64,000 nt of DNA. It comes from Trichosphaerium sp. ATCC 40318 (Eukaryota > Discosea > Flabellinia > Trichosidae). Made by a program: the position numbers and the translations under genes. The notes below the pieces were generated by a model. That model worked only from the letters and a program-made list of their open reading frames with translations, was not told the DNA's origin and did not search any database. Positions 36,536 to 48,700 of this stretch are shown here, in pieces. Every line of letters starts with the position of its first letter. Positions within the stretch are counted from its first letter, which is position 1. The DNA is taken from assembly GCA_038496445.1 (NCBI GenBank), contig JALMLS010000105.1:31379-95378 (forward strand), written 5' to 3'.

Positions 36536-39019
36536 TTAAGCTGTGCCCTCTTCCTTGGCCTCTGACGCTGCAGCTTCAGCAACAGCATTACGCAAGCCAG
36601 CTGCAACTTCATTCTTTATTTGAAGACCAAACTGTAACATGTTGAGACCAGCCGTCTATTTAAAAAGTGTGAGAATACTTGCGTGTTGTGTGGCCAAAAC
36701 AAACTGAACGTACTTGATTTTGCATATTCTCAATGTCCAAGTGTTCTTGAGTGTTGTCCAGTTGCACAGTGGCAGTCTCGTTTTCACGCGCAGCACGTGC
36801 GGCTTCTCGTTCTTGTTGTAGCTGCTCAGCCTTACGCTTCTTCTCATCTTCCTCTGCTTGCTTTTTGCGGCGCTCTTCTTCTTCAGCGGCAATGCGTCGC
36901 TGTTCTTCTTCCTCTCTGAGCTTGCGTGCTTTCTCTTCGCGCTCCAACGCCATTTTTTTCTCAATCTCCTCGCGTTCTTTTTCGCGCTGTTTGTTCTGTT
37001 CTGCACGTTTGGTGAATTCATTCCAAGCAGGATTCGCTGTAGTGTCTGTTGCTGTGGAAGGCGCAGGCTCTTCCTTTGGCGTAGTTTGTCCAAGAATCGA
37101 CCATGACGAAGGATTTGCAATCTCAACTTTTTCTGGAGCAGCGGCACTCTCATCTATTATTTTAGGGGCTTCAGGTACGGACTCCAAAGGATTAGGCGGT
37201 TTGACATCAGTCATGACAGTGTCTTCTTGCATTGCATTTTCATGTGTGACGCCATTCGCTGTGTTTGGTAGTGCTCCGCCAGTGATGGGTTCAGGTTTAA
37301 CATCAACGTCCATACTGTCGAGAGCTGGTTCTACTTTCATGGCGGTTGGCTCTGTATTCTCAGTCTTTACACTTGACATGGTCATGGACGGTGTGGCTGC
37401 AGGTCCTCCTACCTCTGTATCAGAGGCAGACCCAGAAGACGATGAAGAAGAGTCTGAAGAATCCTCATCCGAAGAAGAGGACGAATCATCACCACGTGAC
37501 TTTTTCTTGTGATGTTTTCGTTTAGATTTACTTGGAGCGGCACGCTGTAGCAAAAAAAAATGAGCGACATTTTAATTGGCTAAAAAAGCAGAAAATAATT
37601 GCGTGCATAGCGCAATACGTACTGGTTGGTTGTTAGGAGTGCTCTTGATCTGTACAGAAGGTGGTTGTGTTGTAGGTGGTGCTGGTGTAGGTTCCCTGGC
37701 AGAGGCAGGGCGATGGCGTGCACAATTCTTAACATAGACCTCCAAGCGACGCAAACATTGCGCTGACATTTTGTCAATATCCAATTTGAGAGATCCAACA
37801 TCAAACTAACAAGAAAATGTGAGTCGACCACGTAAAGGGAATACAACCAAAACGGAAATAAAGACAAGAGGGGGGATATACGTACAGTCAACTCTTCAGG
37901 ATGCTCCTCTTCAATTAATAGTACAACACCTAGATGATGGTCGGCGTATTGAAGCCCATTAACGGCCTAAAAACGCATATTTAGAATTTTTGACAGTACT
38001 ACAACCACAAACGAACAAAACAAAAAAAAAACTTGTCGTACCTGAGATAAAGCCAATTTTTCATCGTAGGTTAAAGCTTCAGGATCTGTTCGCTTCTTTG
38101 GTAGATGTGGTATGTCTGGTTGAGCCTCGACAGGTGGCCTGGCCAAACCTTGCTTCTTTAACATTTGTAAATCAGCCTCGCTCCGTTTCACAGTTTCAAC
38201 GAGATCTAACAAGTCACTGCCAACATCAGGCGTATAAGCGCCTTGAGGGTCTTGCATAAGGAAGCTGTCGTCACCAGATTGGTTCATCTTGACTTGTTCT
38301 TGCAATTCACGATAAGATGCTTCAAACTGTTTGCCCAATCTGACGGCTGAGGTGTGAATCGCTGTCCCTTTGTCGTTGAATTTCTTTGCATTACTCCAAA
38401 CCAATCTAACTGCTGCTGCGAATTCTCTCAATGACTTGAATTTTTGAGCTTCGATATTTTTCTAACAACAAACTATCAATACATTGACGCACTATAAGAA
38501 ACAAAGAAAAAAAACTAGCCAATTTGAATAAACAAAATGTCAAAATGTCAAAATGTGATTATATATTGTTGACTAGATTGAAGCCGCGACCCAGCAATAG
38601 AATATGAATAGAGCAATTAATTACCTTTACGCTACCAAGATCCATAGGCTTCTTAATGAGCTTAGGATATGAAGGAATGCCCAAGGCTACAGGATCAACC
38701 GGTTGATTGAATGGCCAAGACTCTCGCTTTTCCATGAGGTTAACTACAACCTGCCACGCCAATTGCCATTGGTGTGGCAGTGGTGGTGCATTGGTCGTCA
38801 TATCTCGCGAACGGGACATACTGTTCCTGGTCCTAGACGAAACATTTGGGATGGTGTTGACACCAAGCTAAAACAAATATACCTTGAGCGTTTTCTAATC
38901 ATTGGAGTGCTAGGGGCGGCCAATACAGGTTTTAGTTTTCTACCTCGACCTACTTGCTGGGCCACTTGCACACGCCCTCGACCACGGCCACGGCTGTTTG
39001 ATGTCACTTTGCCACGACC
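36536..39019 (-). CDS. BET-like protein: one bromodomain plus NET domain
   Basis: Acetyl-histone reader. The bromodomain starts [48 protein letters not shown] and continues after an intron [20 protein letters not shown], with the acetyl-lysine-binding Asn in SNAKKFN. After a linker there is an extraterminal (NET) domain: [20 protein letters not shown] and [13 protein letters not shown]. The C-terminus has a Lys/Ser/Asp-rich segment ([17 protein letters not shown]), a helical Glu/Arg-rich segment and a final exon ending [12 protein letters not shown]. One bromodomain plus NET resembles plant GTE proteins rather than animal two-bromodomain BRD2/3/4. The upstream exon at 38940-39019 (Arg-Gly repeats, [13 protein letters not shown]) lacks a clear ATG, so the start is uncertain; MSRSRDM at 38819 is the fallback. 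Part of this gene is duplicated inside the polymerase gene at 48989-49436. Confidence 0.85.
38940..39018 (-). other. RGG-like 5' coding segment of the BET gene
   Basis: This exon begins after a TTTTAG acceptor and encodes [20 protein letters not shown]. The donor after CAGCAA (GTAGGTCG) keeps phase with the next exon ([16 protein letters not shown]). The start codon must lie upstream; I could not find a well-supported first exon between 39020 and 39278. Confidence 0.45.
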
Positions 39020-39278
39020 CTAAAACACAGCGTCAATACCGTACTACTTAGACATTCATCACACCAATCTCTCGATGTGACAAATAAAAAAAACAATTTG
39101 AAGCGTCTAATGTATTTTTTTGTCGAAGGGAGGGCGATACATAATTTTTTTTAATTATTTGAAAAAGCACCCAAGCAAGGAAACGAAGAATTCTACAAAA
39201 CCAAAAAAAAATTATTAATTCAATTTCTGGAAAACAAAATTGTTTAAATAGGGTTATAGTGTATACATAGTGCGCTTT

Positions 39279-39792
39279 TTAAAAGAACAGGTTGCTCCGT
39301 ACTCTGCCCCGTGAAGGTGCCACTGGAGGAGTCGTTGCATAGGCGCGTACAGGTTCTTTGGACCTACTCAAGGCGTTTTGTAACATTGCAAGTTCCTTTT
39401 CAATGTCGCTTATCTCTCCTTGCAGCTCTGTTCGTTGTTTTTTTGGTGCAGGTACCGCTGATGGGTCGTCCGCTTTTCGCTGACAATAAGTTATTACACG
39501 TGCACGCGTACAATGGCAAAGTGGCGAAAATAAAACGTGTCTTGTAAATTTGGCGTTTTTTGGGAATTAGGCGCCATAATATGATTGAACGAATGCCAAA
39601 AAGAGCAAAAGGGCTATATACGCTCCAAATGCGCTGATTTTTGGCCCACAAGCAGATTATAACGGCTAACTGCGGCAAACGAGGCAAAACACGTTCTTAT
39701 ATGTGTAATACGCCGTTTTTATGGCGTATTATGGCTGTGAGAGGTGAATTGCAACTTACCTTCGTGCGAAGGTTCTGTTTAGGAACGGACAT
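39279..39792 (-). CDS. Small basic coiled-coil protein (about 77 residues)
   Basis: Two exons. The ATG at 39792 gives MSVPKQNLRTK. An intron of about 280 nt (GTAAGTTG...TTGTCAG) follows. Exon 2 reads RKADDPSAVPAPKKQRTELQ, GEISDIEKELAMLQNALSRS, then a basic Pro-containing tail ending RGRVRSNLFF. It has a bipartite-like nuclear signal (KRKADDPSAVPAPKKQR) and a short amphipathic helix that could dimerise. No family recognised. It lies in tandem behind the BET gene on the same strand, and its long intron is odd for this window. Confidence 0.6.
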
Positions 39793-39967
39793 CTGTTGAA
39801 TGGGCGGAAAATTGATCTATTGGGACGAAAATGGCATCACTGAACGTGTAGGATCGTAAATAGGTAGTGATGGCTGTCGAATGAGGGTACGGCGTAGAGT
39901 ACCTTCGCTAAATGAATTGAACGAAACAGCTTGACTACGAAAAATAGCGAAATTCACAGTCGGACCA

Positions 39968-40150
39968 ATGGCGCAAGAGTATTTTATGAAATTTACGACA
40001 AGTCGCCAGAACTCTGGGAAGGCTATTAAATTTCGTGTGAATGATACCCGCGCTGTATCCCGCCAACTAAATGCTTTTCGTATACAGGAATTTTCCGCTT
40101 CGCAGTTTATAAACGAACCCGCTCTGTATCGTTCTTGTGTTTTTGTTTAA
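39968..40150 (+). CDS. Possible small protein of 60 residues
   Basis: ATG at 39968, MAQEYFMKFTTSRQNSGK, then FRVNDTRAVSRQLNAFRIQE. An alternative with an intron (GTGTGAATG...ATACAG) extends the frame to 40192. The composition is plausible and it is divergent from the small gene at 39792, but nothing else supports it. Confidence 0.25.
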   Translation: MAQEYFMKFTTSRQNSGKAIKFRVNDTRAVSRQLNAFRIQEFSASQFINEPALYRSCVFV

Positions 40151-40269
40151 ACAACGAACCACTCTCCGGAAGCTAAATGTTCCACACGCGCTTTGCTTTT
40201 TCTGATCATCACACGATCTCTCTTTAAGGTCACTATTTCGAGCTCTTTTGCTTCTCAAATTACACTGCA

Positions 40270-42081
40270 CTACAACTCTTCTTTATTAGAGGTCTCTGCG
40301 GCCTTCTGTATTGATGGTAACTTGTCTATTGGGTAATTACGTGCAGATCCTCCCATTAGCTTATTCAACCACGTGTTTATCTCCTCAGCCTCGAATCCGT
40401 ACATCTTTACGCTATTAGTTATTGCCACGTAGGCGGTTTACGTACGAAAGGAGCTACGCGGTTTTTTTGCGTTACAAGCACACCAAGCGTTGGATACATT
40501 TGCGATAAGCCCATTTCATCACCAACACTTGGGTATTTCAAAGGATTCACCCAAACCACTTTGAGGCGTTGCACAAACTTTTCTGCCACGAGGTTTAGCT
40601 CTGCTAGCTCCCTGTTGCGACAGAGAGTTACAATGTAGTCATTTGAGATTTGACGTGTCAAAATGTTTTTTAAAGTGTCACGCACTCTTTATGTGTTTCT
40701 TCGTCTTGCTCATCCAGTAATGCAACAAGGCACAGCTTATGATTTAAACATTTCTTTTCAAATGTTTCTTGATCGTTAATCTCTACCACCTAAACCGTTT
40801 CTCAGACAAATATCGCAATGTGTATGTTCTACCTCTGGTAAAACCGGTTCTTTTGGTGGAGGGGGAGCGTTGGCGTTTTGTTGTGCTTGTTGCTGTTGGT
40901 CTACAAACTTCTCCATTGGCGCAATAGAGGATAAGTACGCTTCGAGTGCTGGTCCCTTCATTGATCCTGTTGCTAGGTGAGCTGGCATGCAATTTATGTA
41001 GTTAAGCACCTTCATAAATCTGGTGTTCGCCAGTTTCATCAATGATAACAAGGGCAGGAAAGTTTTCTACGCCATACTTGGCTATAATTTCTTCCTCCTT
41101 ATCTGATACTATTCCAAAAAGTATTCTGTATTTGAATGTGGTTGCCAACCCCTTGCAAAGGATAGAAGGTTTATTTTTGGGAGTAAAGAGCAGTGCCTTT
41201 ATGCCATCCTCGCTGCACGTACTAAGTTTAGCACCAAAAAAAAAAAAAGAGGGATAGATTTACCTTTCAAATTGTTCAATTGTGTCAGATGTCAGTATAC
41301 TTGTGAGATCTGGCACCTGTCTAGCAGCAAACGACATGAGAGATTTCGCCGTTCGCGGACCCTGTTGGTAGATGAGTTAGTATGGTATTACCTCTAAACA
41401 TTCTCGTACCTGATATTGTACAGGTTGTTTGATGTACTCTCCTTCACTACGTTCACGTGGTTAGACAACACTTACGACCGTATTTGAAATAAATTGGCAC
41501 CTTCCACCTGGTCTTTGAGTTACCTCTGAAGGGAATACGAGTACTGTTGGTAGACCTGCAGCATTGGTGAGATGGCGGCGATGTAGGGAATGAGTATGTC
41601 GCACTTTTGATTTGGAATGCTCCTGCGATCTCTTTGTGTACATCCACGTCAATGGCTGCCACTTTGACAATACCGCCAAGTTTTTGTGCTGCTTTGGAGA
41701 ATTCCTAGTGAGCTTGTCAGTAACAAAGACGCCACAATCCAAATGACACTGTGAATAGAAAAACTTTGCGTACTGGTGTAAATTTTTGACAGTGGCCACC
41801 TGAATACGGGTAAGGAACTTTTGACTTGGAATAACTTGTCACGTACACCATGGTGCGTAAAACTCAACAACCCAAACTGCTGTGGAACCGAAAACTATTT
41901 GGCCAAAGTTATCTACGCTCTGTGAGTGCTATCGGATAACGCGAAGTAGTCATTATTGATTTAAAACCAATTTACCTTTATCCAGATTGGTTATAACGTT
42001 TTTATCCTTGTCGTAGAACCCGGCTAGAGTACCAATACACAAGCACGCTAGCAAAGCAAAGCGAAGTTTAAAATCTGCCAT
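40270..42081 (-). CDS. ER thioredoxin-fold protein, PDI family, ending KEEL
   Basis: Start MADFKLRFALLACLCIGTLA is a signal peptide. The thioredoxin domain has VWVVEFYAPWC/GHCQKFTP; the CGHC active site is split by an intron after the first base of the Cys codon. It continues FSKAAQKLGGIVKVAAIDVD and GLPTVLVFPSEV. A second thioredoxin-like region without a CxxC follows (IIAKYGVENFPALVIIDETG), then a Pro/Gln-rich linker and a third region (FEKKCLNHKLCLVALLDE; GDEMGLSQMYPTLGVLV) like the PDIA6/P5 C-terminal domain. The last residues are SNKEEL, a KDEL-type ER retrieval signal. Catalyses disulfide formation and isomerisation in the ER. It shares a promoter region with the PDI at 42207. Confidence 0.87.
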
Positions 42082-42206
42082 TTACTAGCACGTTAACTGT
42101 CAATGTGGTTTGTGGTATTTGTTACGCGTGATCTCACCTGTGAGGTAATGGATACGTGTCAGTTAAGTCGCTAAACAAAATAGATCTATTAAATTCACCA
42201 TCTGAA
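42082..42206. promoter_or_regulatory. Short bidirectional promoter between two PDI genes
   Basis: Only 125 bp separate the start codons of two divergent PDI-family genes. Any core elements must be shared, so the pair is probably co-regulated, for example by ER stress. Visible short elements include CACGTTAACTG and GTGATCTCACCTGTGAGG, an inverted GTGA/TCAC arrangement. I cannot assign a factor. Confidence 0.5.
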
Positions 42207-43671
42207 ATGCAGCTAGTGTACTGTATCCTCCTCGCTCTACTCGCCGCGTGTATAGCGGATGATGTCGTCGTACTCAACTCAAAAAATTTTCAAAAGGAGG
42301 TTCTAAAATCAAATCTACCTTACCTCGTTGAGTTTTACGCTCCATGGTACGTTCACAAGCTGTTTGGGTAATGTTGACGTGGCAATAGGTGTGGACACTG
42401 TAAAAACCTCGAACCAGCCTGGAAAAAGGCCGCCACACAACTAAAGGGCAAGTTTCTTTCGCTTTGGCGTTATTTTAACTTTTTACAGACCTCATACCTG
42501 TTGGTAAAGTCGACGCAACCGTAGAAGGCAACCTAGCCGGACAGTACGGTGTAAAGGGATACCCAACCATCAAATTGTTTGTCAAGGGCGAAAGTAAGCC
42601 AAGAGACTACAACGGTCCGCGTGATGCCAAGGTACGGCAAAGTTTTTCCGCGTTAACCGCCAAGTCAACTTTTTTGGATTGGAACACCGACTTACGGCAA
42701 GTAGTCCATCATGAAGTACGCTTTGAATTCGTTGCCAAATAGAGTGCACGTCATTTCGACAGCCGACAAGGTACTACAAATCACGTGATTGTTATCCCTT
42801 GTTTATTTTTTTGTCAGTTACCAGGTTTCTGGTCAAAACAAGAAGAAATCCCACACGCCATCTTGTTCACATCCAAATCCAAAACATCCCATACCTTTAA
42901 GAGTCTTGCAGCTAGATTTATTGACAAAATCGTATTTGCAGAAATTCGCGAAGGATCTTCCGTCGCTGGTACGTTTGCCCATGGCCTCCCAGCGTAGTAC
43001 ACATGCCTCTTTGTTTAATAACTCGAATGTATAGACAGCTTTGAGGGCATTGAACAATACCCAGAACTCCGTGTATACACCTCAAAGGATGCCGAACCAC
43101 AGAAGCACGAAGGTGCCATGAAACCAAGTGATCTCGTAGCCTTCCTTGGAGGCTTTGCAGGTGAAGAAGCAGCGCCAGAAAAACCAAAAAAACAGGCTGC
43201 AGCAAGCGTTGAGATCAAAGGACAGACTATTGTTGACATAAAAGATGTACGTAGCTTTGTATGTTGGTTGGCTGACCGCATCATTAGGAAGCTGATTTCG
43301 AAGCCAAATGTGGTAAGCTCTGCGTTGTTGGTATTTACGAGGCAGGGTAAGTAATTTTGTTGCTCTTTTTTTTTTGAGTCTTTACACAAAAGTAAACAAC
43401 ATCTAACTTTGTTAGTTCTGATGCCGAAGCTGTTATGACTGAAGCACACTCTAAATTCAAGGCCGATGGTAAATTCGAGTTCTTGCACATGGAACCTGCA
43501 GCAGGCTCAGAGCTTGGCGCCAAGTGTGGTGTACCAGAGGCTCCAGGCCTATTCGTTTTCAAATCTAAGCGTAAACGATTCTCAGCTGCCACTTCCTTTG
43601 ATGACGCCGCTGTACAATCACTCCTTGAACGTGTACTAGGAGGTGATGCAAAATTCTCAAAAATGGAATAA
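42207..43671 (+). CDS. Protein disulfide isomerase, P5/PDIA6-like
   Basis: The signal peptide [17 protein letters not shown] is followed by [16 protein letters not shown] and the active site [17 protein letters not shown], with the CGHC again split by an intron within the Trp codon. It continues [30 protein letters not shown]. Later exons encode further thioredoxin-like regions without a CxxC ([20 protein letters not shown]) and a P5-like C-terminal domain ([40 protein letters not shown]). It ends FSKME without a KDEL-like signal, unlike its divergent partner, so retention must work otherwise. About eight introns. Confidence 0.9.
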
Positions 43672-43807
43672 AATCTTGATACTTTTTTTTTATTATTGAA
43701 CAAACTAAACTTACAATGACATATCCACTTCAACGGTCATTGTCCAAATCCTTCTTTGGATTCTTTGGCATGGTTTTTTGTAATTTTCTAAAATTTTTAA
43801 AATATTT

Positions 43808-43845
43808 CGCAATGAATGAATGAATGAATCAATCAATCATCAATG
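43808..43845. repeat. TGAA/TCAA microsatellite at a gene end
   Basis: AATGAATGAATGAATCAATCAATC lies between the 3' ends of the PDI and WRKY genes. A tetranucleotide run that switches strand sense in the middle. No function inferred. Confidence 0.7.
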
Positions 43846-43859
43846 CAGATGGTCATAAA

Positions 43860-45489
43860 TCACTTGAGCTTGCGCTTTTTAGGTGGTCTGGTATCGCCAA
43901 TGTCACCAATGGTTGGCGCTGCAAGATCGCCGATGGTTGGGGCTCCAGACATTGGTAGGGTGTCAGGGATTGTAGGTGCGGCTTGCATGTATGGCAACAC
44001 AGGTGGAGCATTGTTGATATCGGATGTTGGTGTGTTTGGGATATGTGACGTTGGCATGTTGGAGATTTGTGCCATGGTATTTGACATGAGTGTTTGCGCA
44101 GGCATGTTCATGTTGTGTTGCATTGGGATACCGTTCATTGCAGTACCTGGCATTGCCATGACGTTGGCTACAAAGCAACACATGTTAGAACTGTCAGAAT
44201 ACAATCCAAGAAATACGCACTGTGCTGTTGAGTTGTGTTGGATCGTTGTCTTGGTGTGTCTGAGTTGGAATTGTAAGTAATTTTCCATCCGCCTGTGGCC
44301 AAAAGAGGTTCCACTTGTTTACGGATTAGGCGATCGTCGATGCGGCATTTGAAATAGGATCGAGGAATGCGTGACACCTATATTAGGATGAGCAATGTGG
44401 CGGGTTACTTATTGAGTTGGATCGAGTGTAATTACAAAATACTTGAAAAAAGTAGATATGTGACCCTTTGGGGTTTTTTTATAGGTGAAGGCGCACCTTG
44501 AGTTCCTTTTGACCATATTTTCGCCAATAGTAACCGTCTTCGCCAGCATCTACGTCTGTGGAACAGTATACTTCCAACTTGTTTGTGGCCTCGTTGAGCA
44601 TGTTCTTGACATGTGCCTTCAATGCCTCTTGTGTTGTCACGGTAATTTGCTTCGAAATTTGAGGTGCGTGGCTGTGGGTACCCTGTAGCGACGAAGGTTA
44701 GTCGATGAGAATAGGGTTTTTTTTTTCAGTTGTGAGGCTGTGAGGCTAACCTTCCAAATATGTCGTTCACCATCCGCTCCTTTTTCAACCATTTTTTTTG
44801 CACCGCAACTACCCACCGTATTAGCGATGCATAACTAAAAAGGTACGTTGTTGAAGCTGAAATTTAAGGATTTTTGTTCGTTAACGGCCACATACCCATC
44901 AACGCTGCACTTGTAGTAGTGACGTGGGTAGTTACTTGCCCTGACGTTTTTTTGACCATATTTGCGCCACTTGTAAGGATCTACAACATGTTTTGTCAGA
45001 AAAGTTATGTTATCTCACATAACCCATCATGGGCTTAAAAATTACAGTCGTACCTACTACAGGGCACTGTGCACTAGGGAAGAATTTTACAACCTCTTCA
45101 CCGCTGGTGGTACGCGGTGTGGAAGTTCGCCTGGTTCTTTTTCGTGGTTTCTTTGTCTTAGTTGTGGTTGTAGCTGCAGGGCGCTGGGCTTGCGTATTGT
45201 ACCTTGATTGTTCCAACTTTATTTCAGCCTGGGGCGTAGTACCATCGGCTACACATACGAACATTAGATTCAAACCTGGTATTATAGCGAACGAGAGATC
45301 GCCACTGATTTCGTCCACAAACAATTGGAAAAGAATGCTCGCACCTCTTGGTGTTGGAATGAAGGTGCCACGACCTGCATTTCGTATAACGTGGCTTGTA
45401 AACAATGCCTGAAGCTCCGCTTGTTTTAATTTCACAAATTGTGGTTTAGCAGTATCACTAGCAGCTATTGGGTTTTGTTCGAACGACAT
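43860..45489 (-). CDS. WRKY transcription factor with two WRKY domains
   Basis: The N-terminus ([20 protein letters not shown]) is unassigned and ends in a basic Thr-rich segment ([11 protein letters not shown]). The first WRKY domain, [39 protein letters not shown] and GTHSHAP, has all ligands of the C-x4-C...HxH zinc site. The second, [14 protein letters not shown] and [29 protein letters not shown], keeps WRKYGQK and the first Cys, but Arg replaces the second Cys and Asn/Ser/Asp replace the HxH. The C-terminus is Met/Pro/Asn-rich with repeats ([18 protein letters not shown]) and ends PPKKRKLK, a nuclear signal. WRKY factors bind W-boxes (TTGAC). Two-domain forms are known in plants and in some protists and basal fungi. 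Confidence 0.92.
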
Positions 45490-45717
45490 AAGAGCAGAGT
45501 CAAATCTATTAAATGGTCAATGAGGGTAGCCAGCTGATGTAGTATAACTATTGGAATAAATCGCACCTTGAAAACTACTTGCGGTACACCTCCACCAACA
45601 ACGGTTAGGAAGTATTTATGACTTAACAAACTTAAAATATTTAAGTCCTCACTGAACCCACGGCCCTCTTGTGGTGATTATAGAGCAGAACAGTGTTTTC
45701 TTAGCTTGGTATTTAAC

Positions 45718-48700
45718 ATGTTAACGCGATTGGTGTCTAGACACCGCCAGGTGCATTCTCGGGTACAGGACTTGCGCTGCCCGTCAGCTAGAGGTGCCTA
45801 CAATTTTTTTTTTCTAAATTTCGCATTTTTTACGCTTTCAGCGCTTCAAGCGGTGTTTTCTATGCGTAAGCGCTCCATTACTGCTTGTAAGCGGTATTTT
45901 CTCAAAAATTGTTTCTGTAGCTGTAGTCAAGAACAAATCGCAGCCAATTAGTATTCGTGGGGTTAGATTTAAGATGCAGTCGGCTTGGCACACCAGTGAC
46001 GCGGATTACAAGGGTGTACGCAAATTCCCGTGTAAAAAAAAATACTGAGACGTACACTGTACAGATCGACGCTCTAGCAGAGCAAAATGCGAAGCAAAAG
46101 CTTGAAGAACAAATACAAAATCTCGCGCCTGTCAGTGATGACGAAGTGACAAGTCGCCTTGCTGCCAGCACGCTCATTGGACACCAGCACAAAGAGGGCC
46201 TTTTTATGTTTGAACTATTTTGTTCAGTACCAGGTGGCATAGACCAAGCTTGGGATCTGTACGACAAGGAGACTGATGCACAGCAAGCTCAAGACATGGT
46301 ACGTCGTGGTTTTCCTAAAATGACAAATCGGTGATTCGATTGGACTTGTCATTTTGTATCTTGTATTTACATCTCAAATTTAGTTACGACAAATATTTAG
46401 CTTGTGTACTGCCCAGGAAGACTTGGAGAACCTAAAACGGTATGGAATTGACTGGCTGGCTTTTGTTGAATTAGAGCGGACATTGAGTACTGAATTGTTA
46501 CATGTAGATGCTTGATTGCCATTCGTGATAGAAACGTCGATTTAAGTTTGCTCAAAGCTGCTTTGAATCCAGAACTTGACCTTGATGTATCTGGATTATT
46601 GCCACTTTGGGCCAAGTTCTTGCTTCAAGCCGCACATGATCCAAACCAAAACGAGATTCTTACACGTGCTTACCAAGATTTTGTTAAAGAGAGTATCCCT
46701 CTACAGTACGTTACAACATGCTTGTTTTTCGGTTTTGCAGCTATATAAGACTGATGTATGTGGTGTACTATAGGAGCGAAGAAATTAAATTTACAGAAGA
46801 TATGATGAACATGACAGAGCAAGAGAGGAAGTTGGAGGAAAAAATAAACAGTGCCGCTGCGGTGATACAGAGGGAGCTAAAAGAAGATGGTGATGATATT
46901 GACATTGAACTCGTTAAAAGGGAATTGCGTTTAGAGACTGAAGCATTAGCAAAGGCAACAGCCAAGTATCACAAAGCAGCAGACCAAATCACCAAGTTAG
47001 GTATGTTCAACTATCCAAGAAAAACATACAGTCTGAACTGTGATCGTTCTCATGTGGTATAATTCTATAGGTAAGGGAGCGGAGCAATCAACAGTTCGTG
47101 CTCTTGTAGCGCAATGGCATGGACCAGGTAAGCTTAAACGATTGGATGATTAATATTTCTTTTATTTATTTTAACAACGTGGTTTTTAGTATCGACTAGA
47201 ATCCGACAGGCAACAGGCTTCAGACCACCTAATGCAAAATTAAGCAAGTCAGAACAACCTTTAGAATACTATCTTGGTCAATCTGAACGCATCTTGCGAG
47301 AGCTAGATCCTGAACGTTTGGCGACAATGGCTTTGCACGAGGTTTTGGGTGCATGTCTAAAAAGCAAAGAGGGTGCTTCTGTACGCACAATCTGCAGTCT
47401 GATTGGTGATGCTATCGAGGCTGAATTGCGTTGGGAGAGTATAGCAAAAGAAAACAGGTAGGCATTTGTGCTAGTTGCTCTCTCCTTCATCATCACACGC
47501 ACATTCATCTAAATTTGAATAGGCCATTGTTGTTACAGCAGCTATACAAGGCAAAACAACCTAGAAAAATAAACAAATTCGCAGAGCGTACTGGGTTGTC
47601 TCAGGTGGAACTGGAGAAAACAGACAAAATTAAGGTAGATGCCACCACCCAAATTTAAGTGTTTCTATTGCTAAGAGACGTGTAGATTGGCGCATTCCTA
47701 GTTGGTGCAATTACAGATCAATGCAGAGTACAAACAGACCCAAAGTATAACTACGGTGCAGATGATGACGTGACTCCTGATGGTGTCCGTGCATTTAGCA
47801 TCACTGGTGCAATCAAATCGAAGATACCTGGCACAAGCAAGTTCAAGTCGACCAAATTCATCAGAGCACATCCTACACTGTTTCATCAAGTGGATATGTC
47901 ACATGCTATGAGGGTAAGAACGTCAATCTCGGGACAGAACTATGTCTATAACGCGATGCTTATCTGTTTGCTATGGCTAACTTTTATACTTTCATAGGAG
48001 ACCGTGTGGGCCAGATTATATCCAATGATCGCTCCACCAAAGAGATGGAAAGGTGCCAAAGTGGTATGTGACATAATAATTTGATGATTATTGTTTGAAG
48101 AAATGAGAAAATCTTTTTGCTTCTGTTAAAGTCAGTGATATAATGGTTTTTTACTAGGGCGGCTACTACATGAGATCGAGTGATTTGATTCGGTTTGAAT
48201 CATACACTTACCAAATGAGTCCTTTGTTTGAGATCGAGGACACTTTTGATGACTACTACCAAGCGCTTGATGTCTTGGGCCGTACAGCCTGGGTCATGAA
48301 CCAAAAAGTATACTCTGTTATATGTCAAGCATGGGAGATGGGTGGAGAGATTGCGGAGCTGCCTAGCAGACGGGATATTGAACTTCCAAAGCTAGATACG
48401 CCTGCTACCAAAGAGGACTATTATAAGCTCAGAAAGGTCATGCAAAAGAACAATGAACTCCATTCCTTGAGATGCGATCTACTTCTCAAACTGGGTACGT
48501 TAAAAAAGATAGTTGCTGTCTGCATCAAATTAAGTACTTATCACGTGATATAGCAATGACAGAACGATTTAAAGATGATGTGTTGTACTTCCCGCACAAC
48601 ATGGACTTTAGGGGCCGTGTTTATCCGTTGTCACCTCACTTGAATCACATGGGTGCCGATATCAACCGTGGCATGCTAAAGTTCAAAAAAAAGAAACCGC

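Noticed and set aside
36751-37512. 253-codon plus-strand frame rich in Ser
   Set aside because: Antisense of the Glu/Arg-rich and Ser/Asp-rich C-terminus of the BET gene, which has domain and splice support.
38840-38885. A 15-nt intron (GTATATTTGTTTTAG) in the BET gene
   Set aside because: It does not restore frame; a donor further upstream (CAGCAA/GTAGGT) does.
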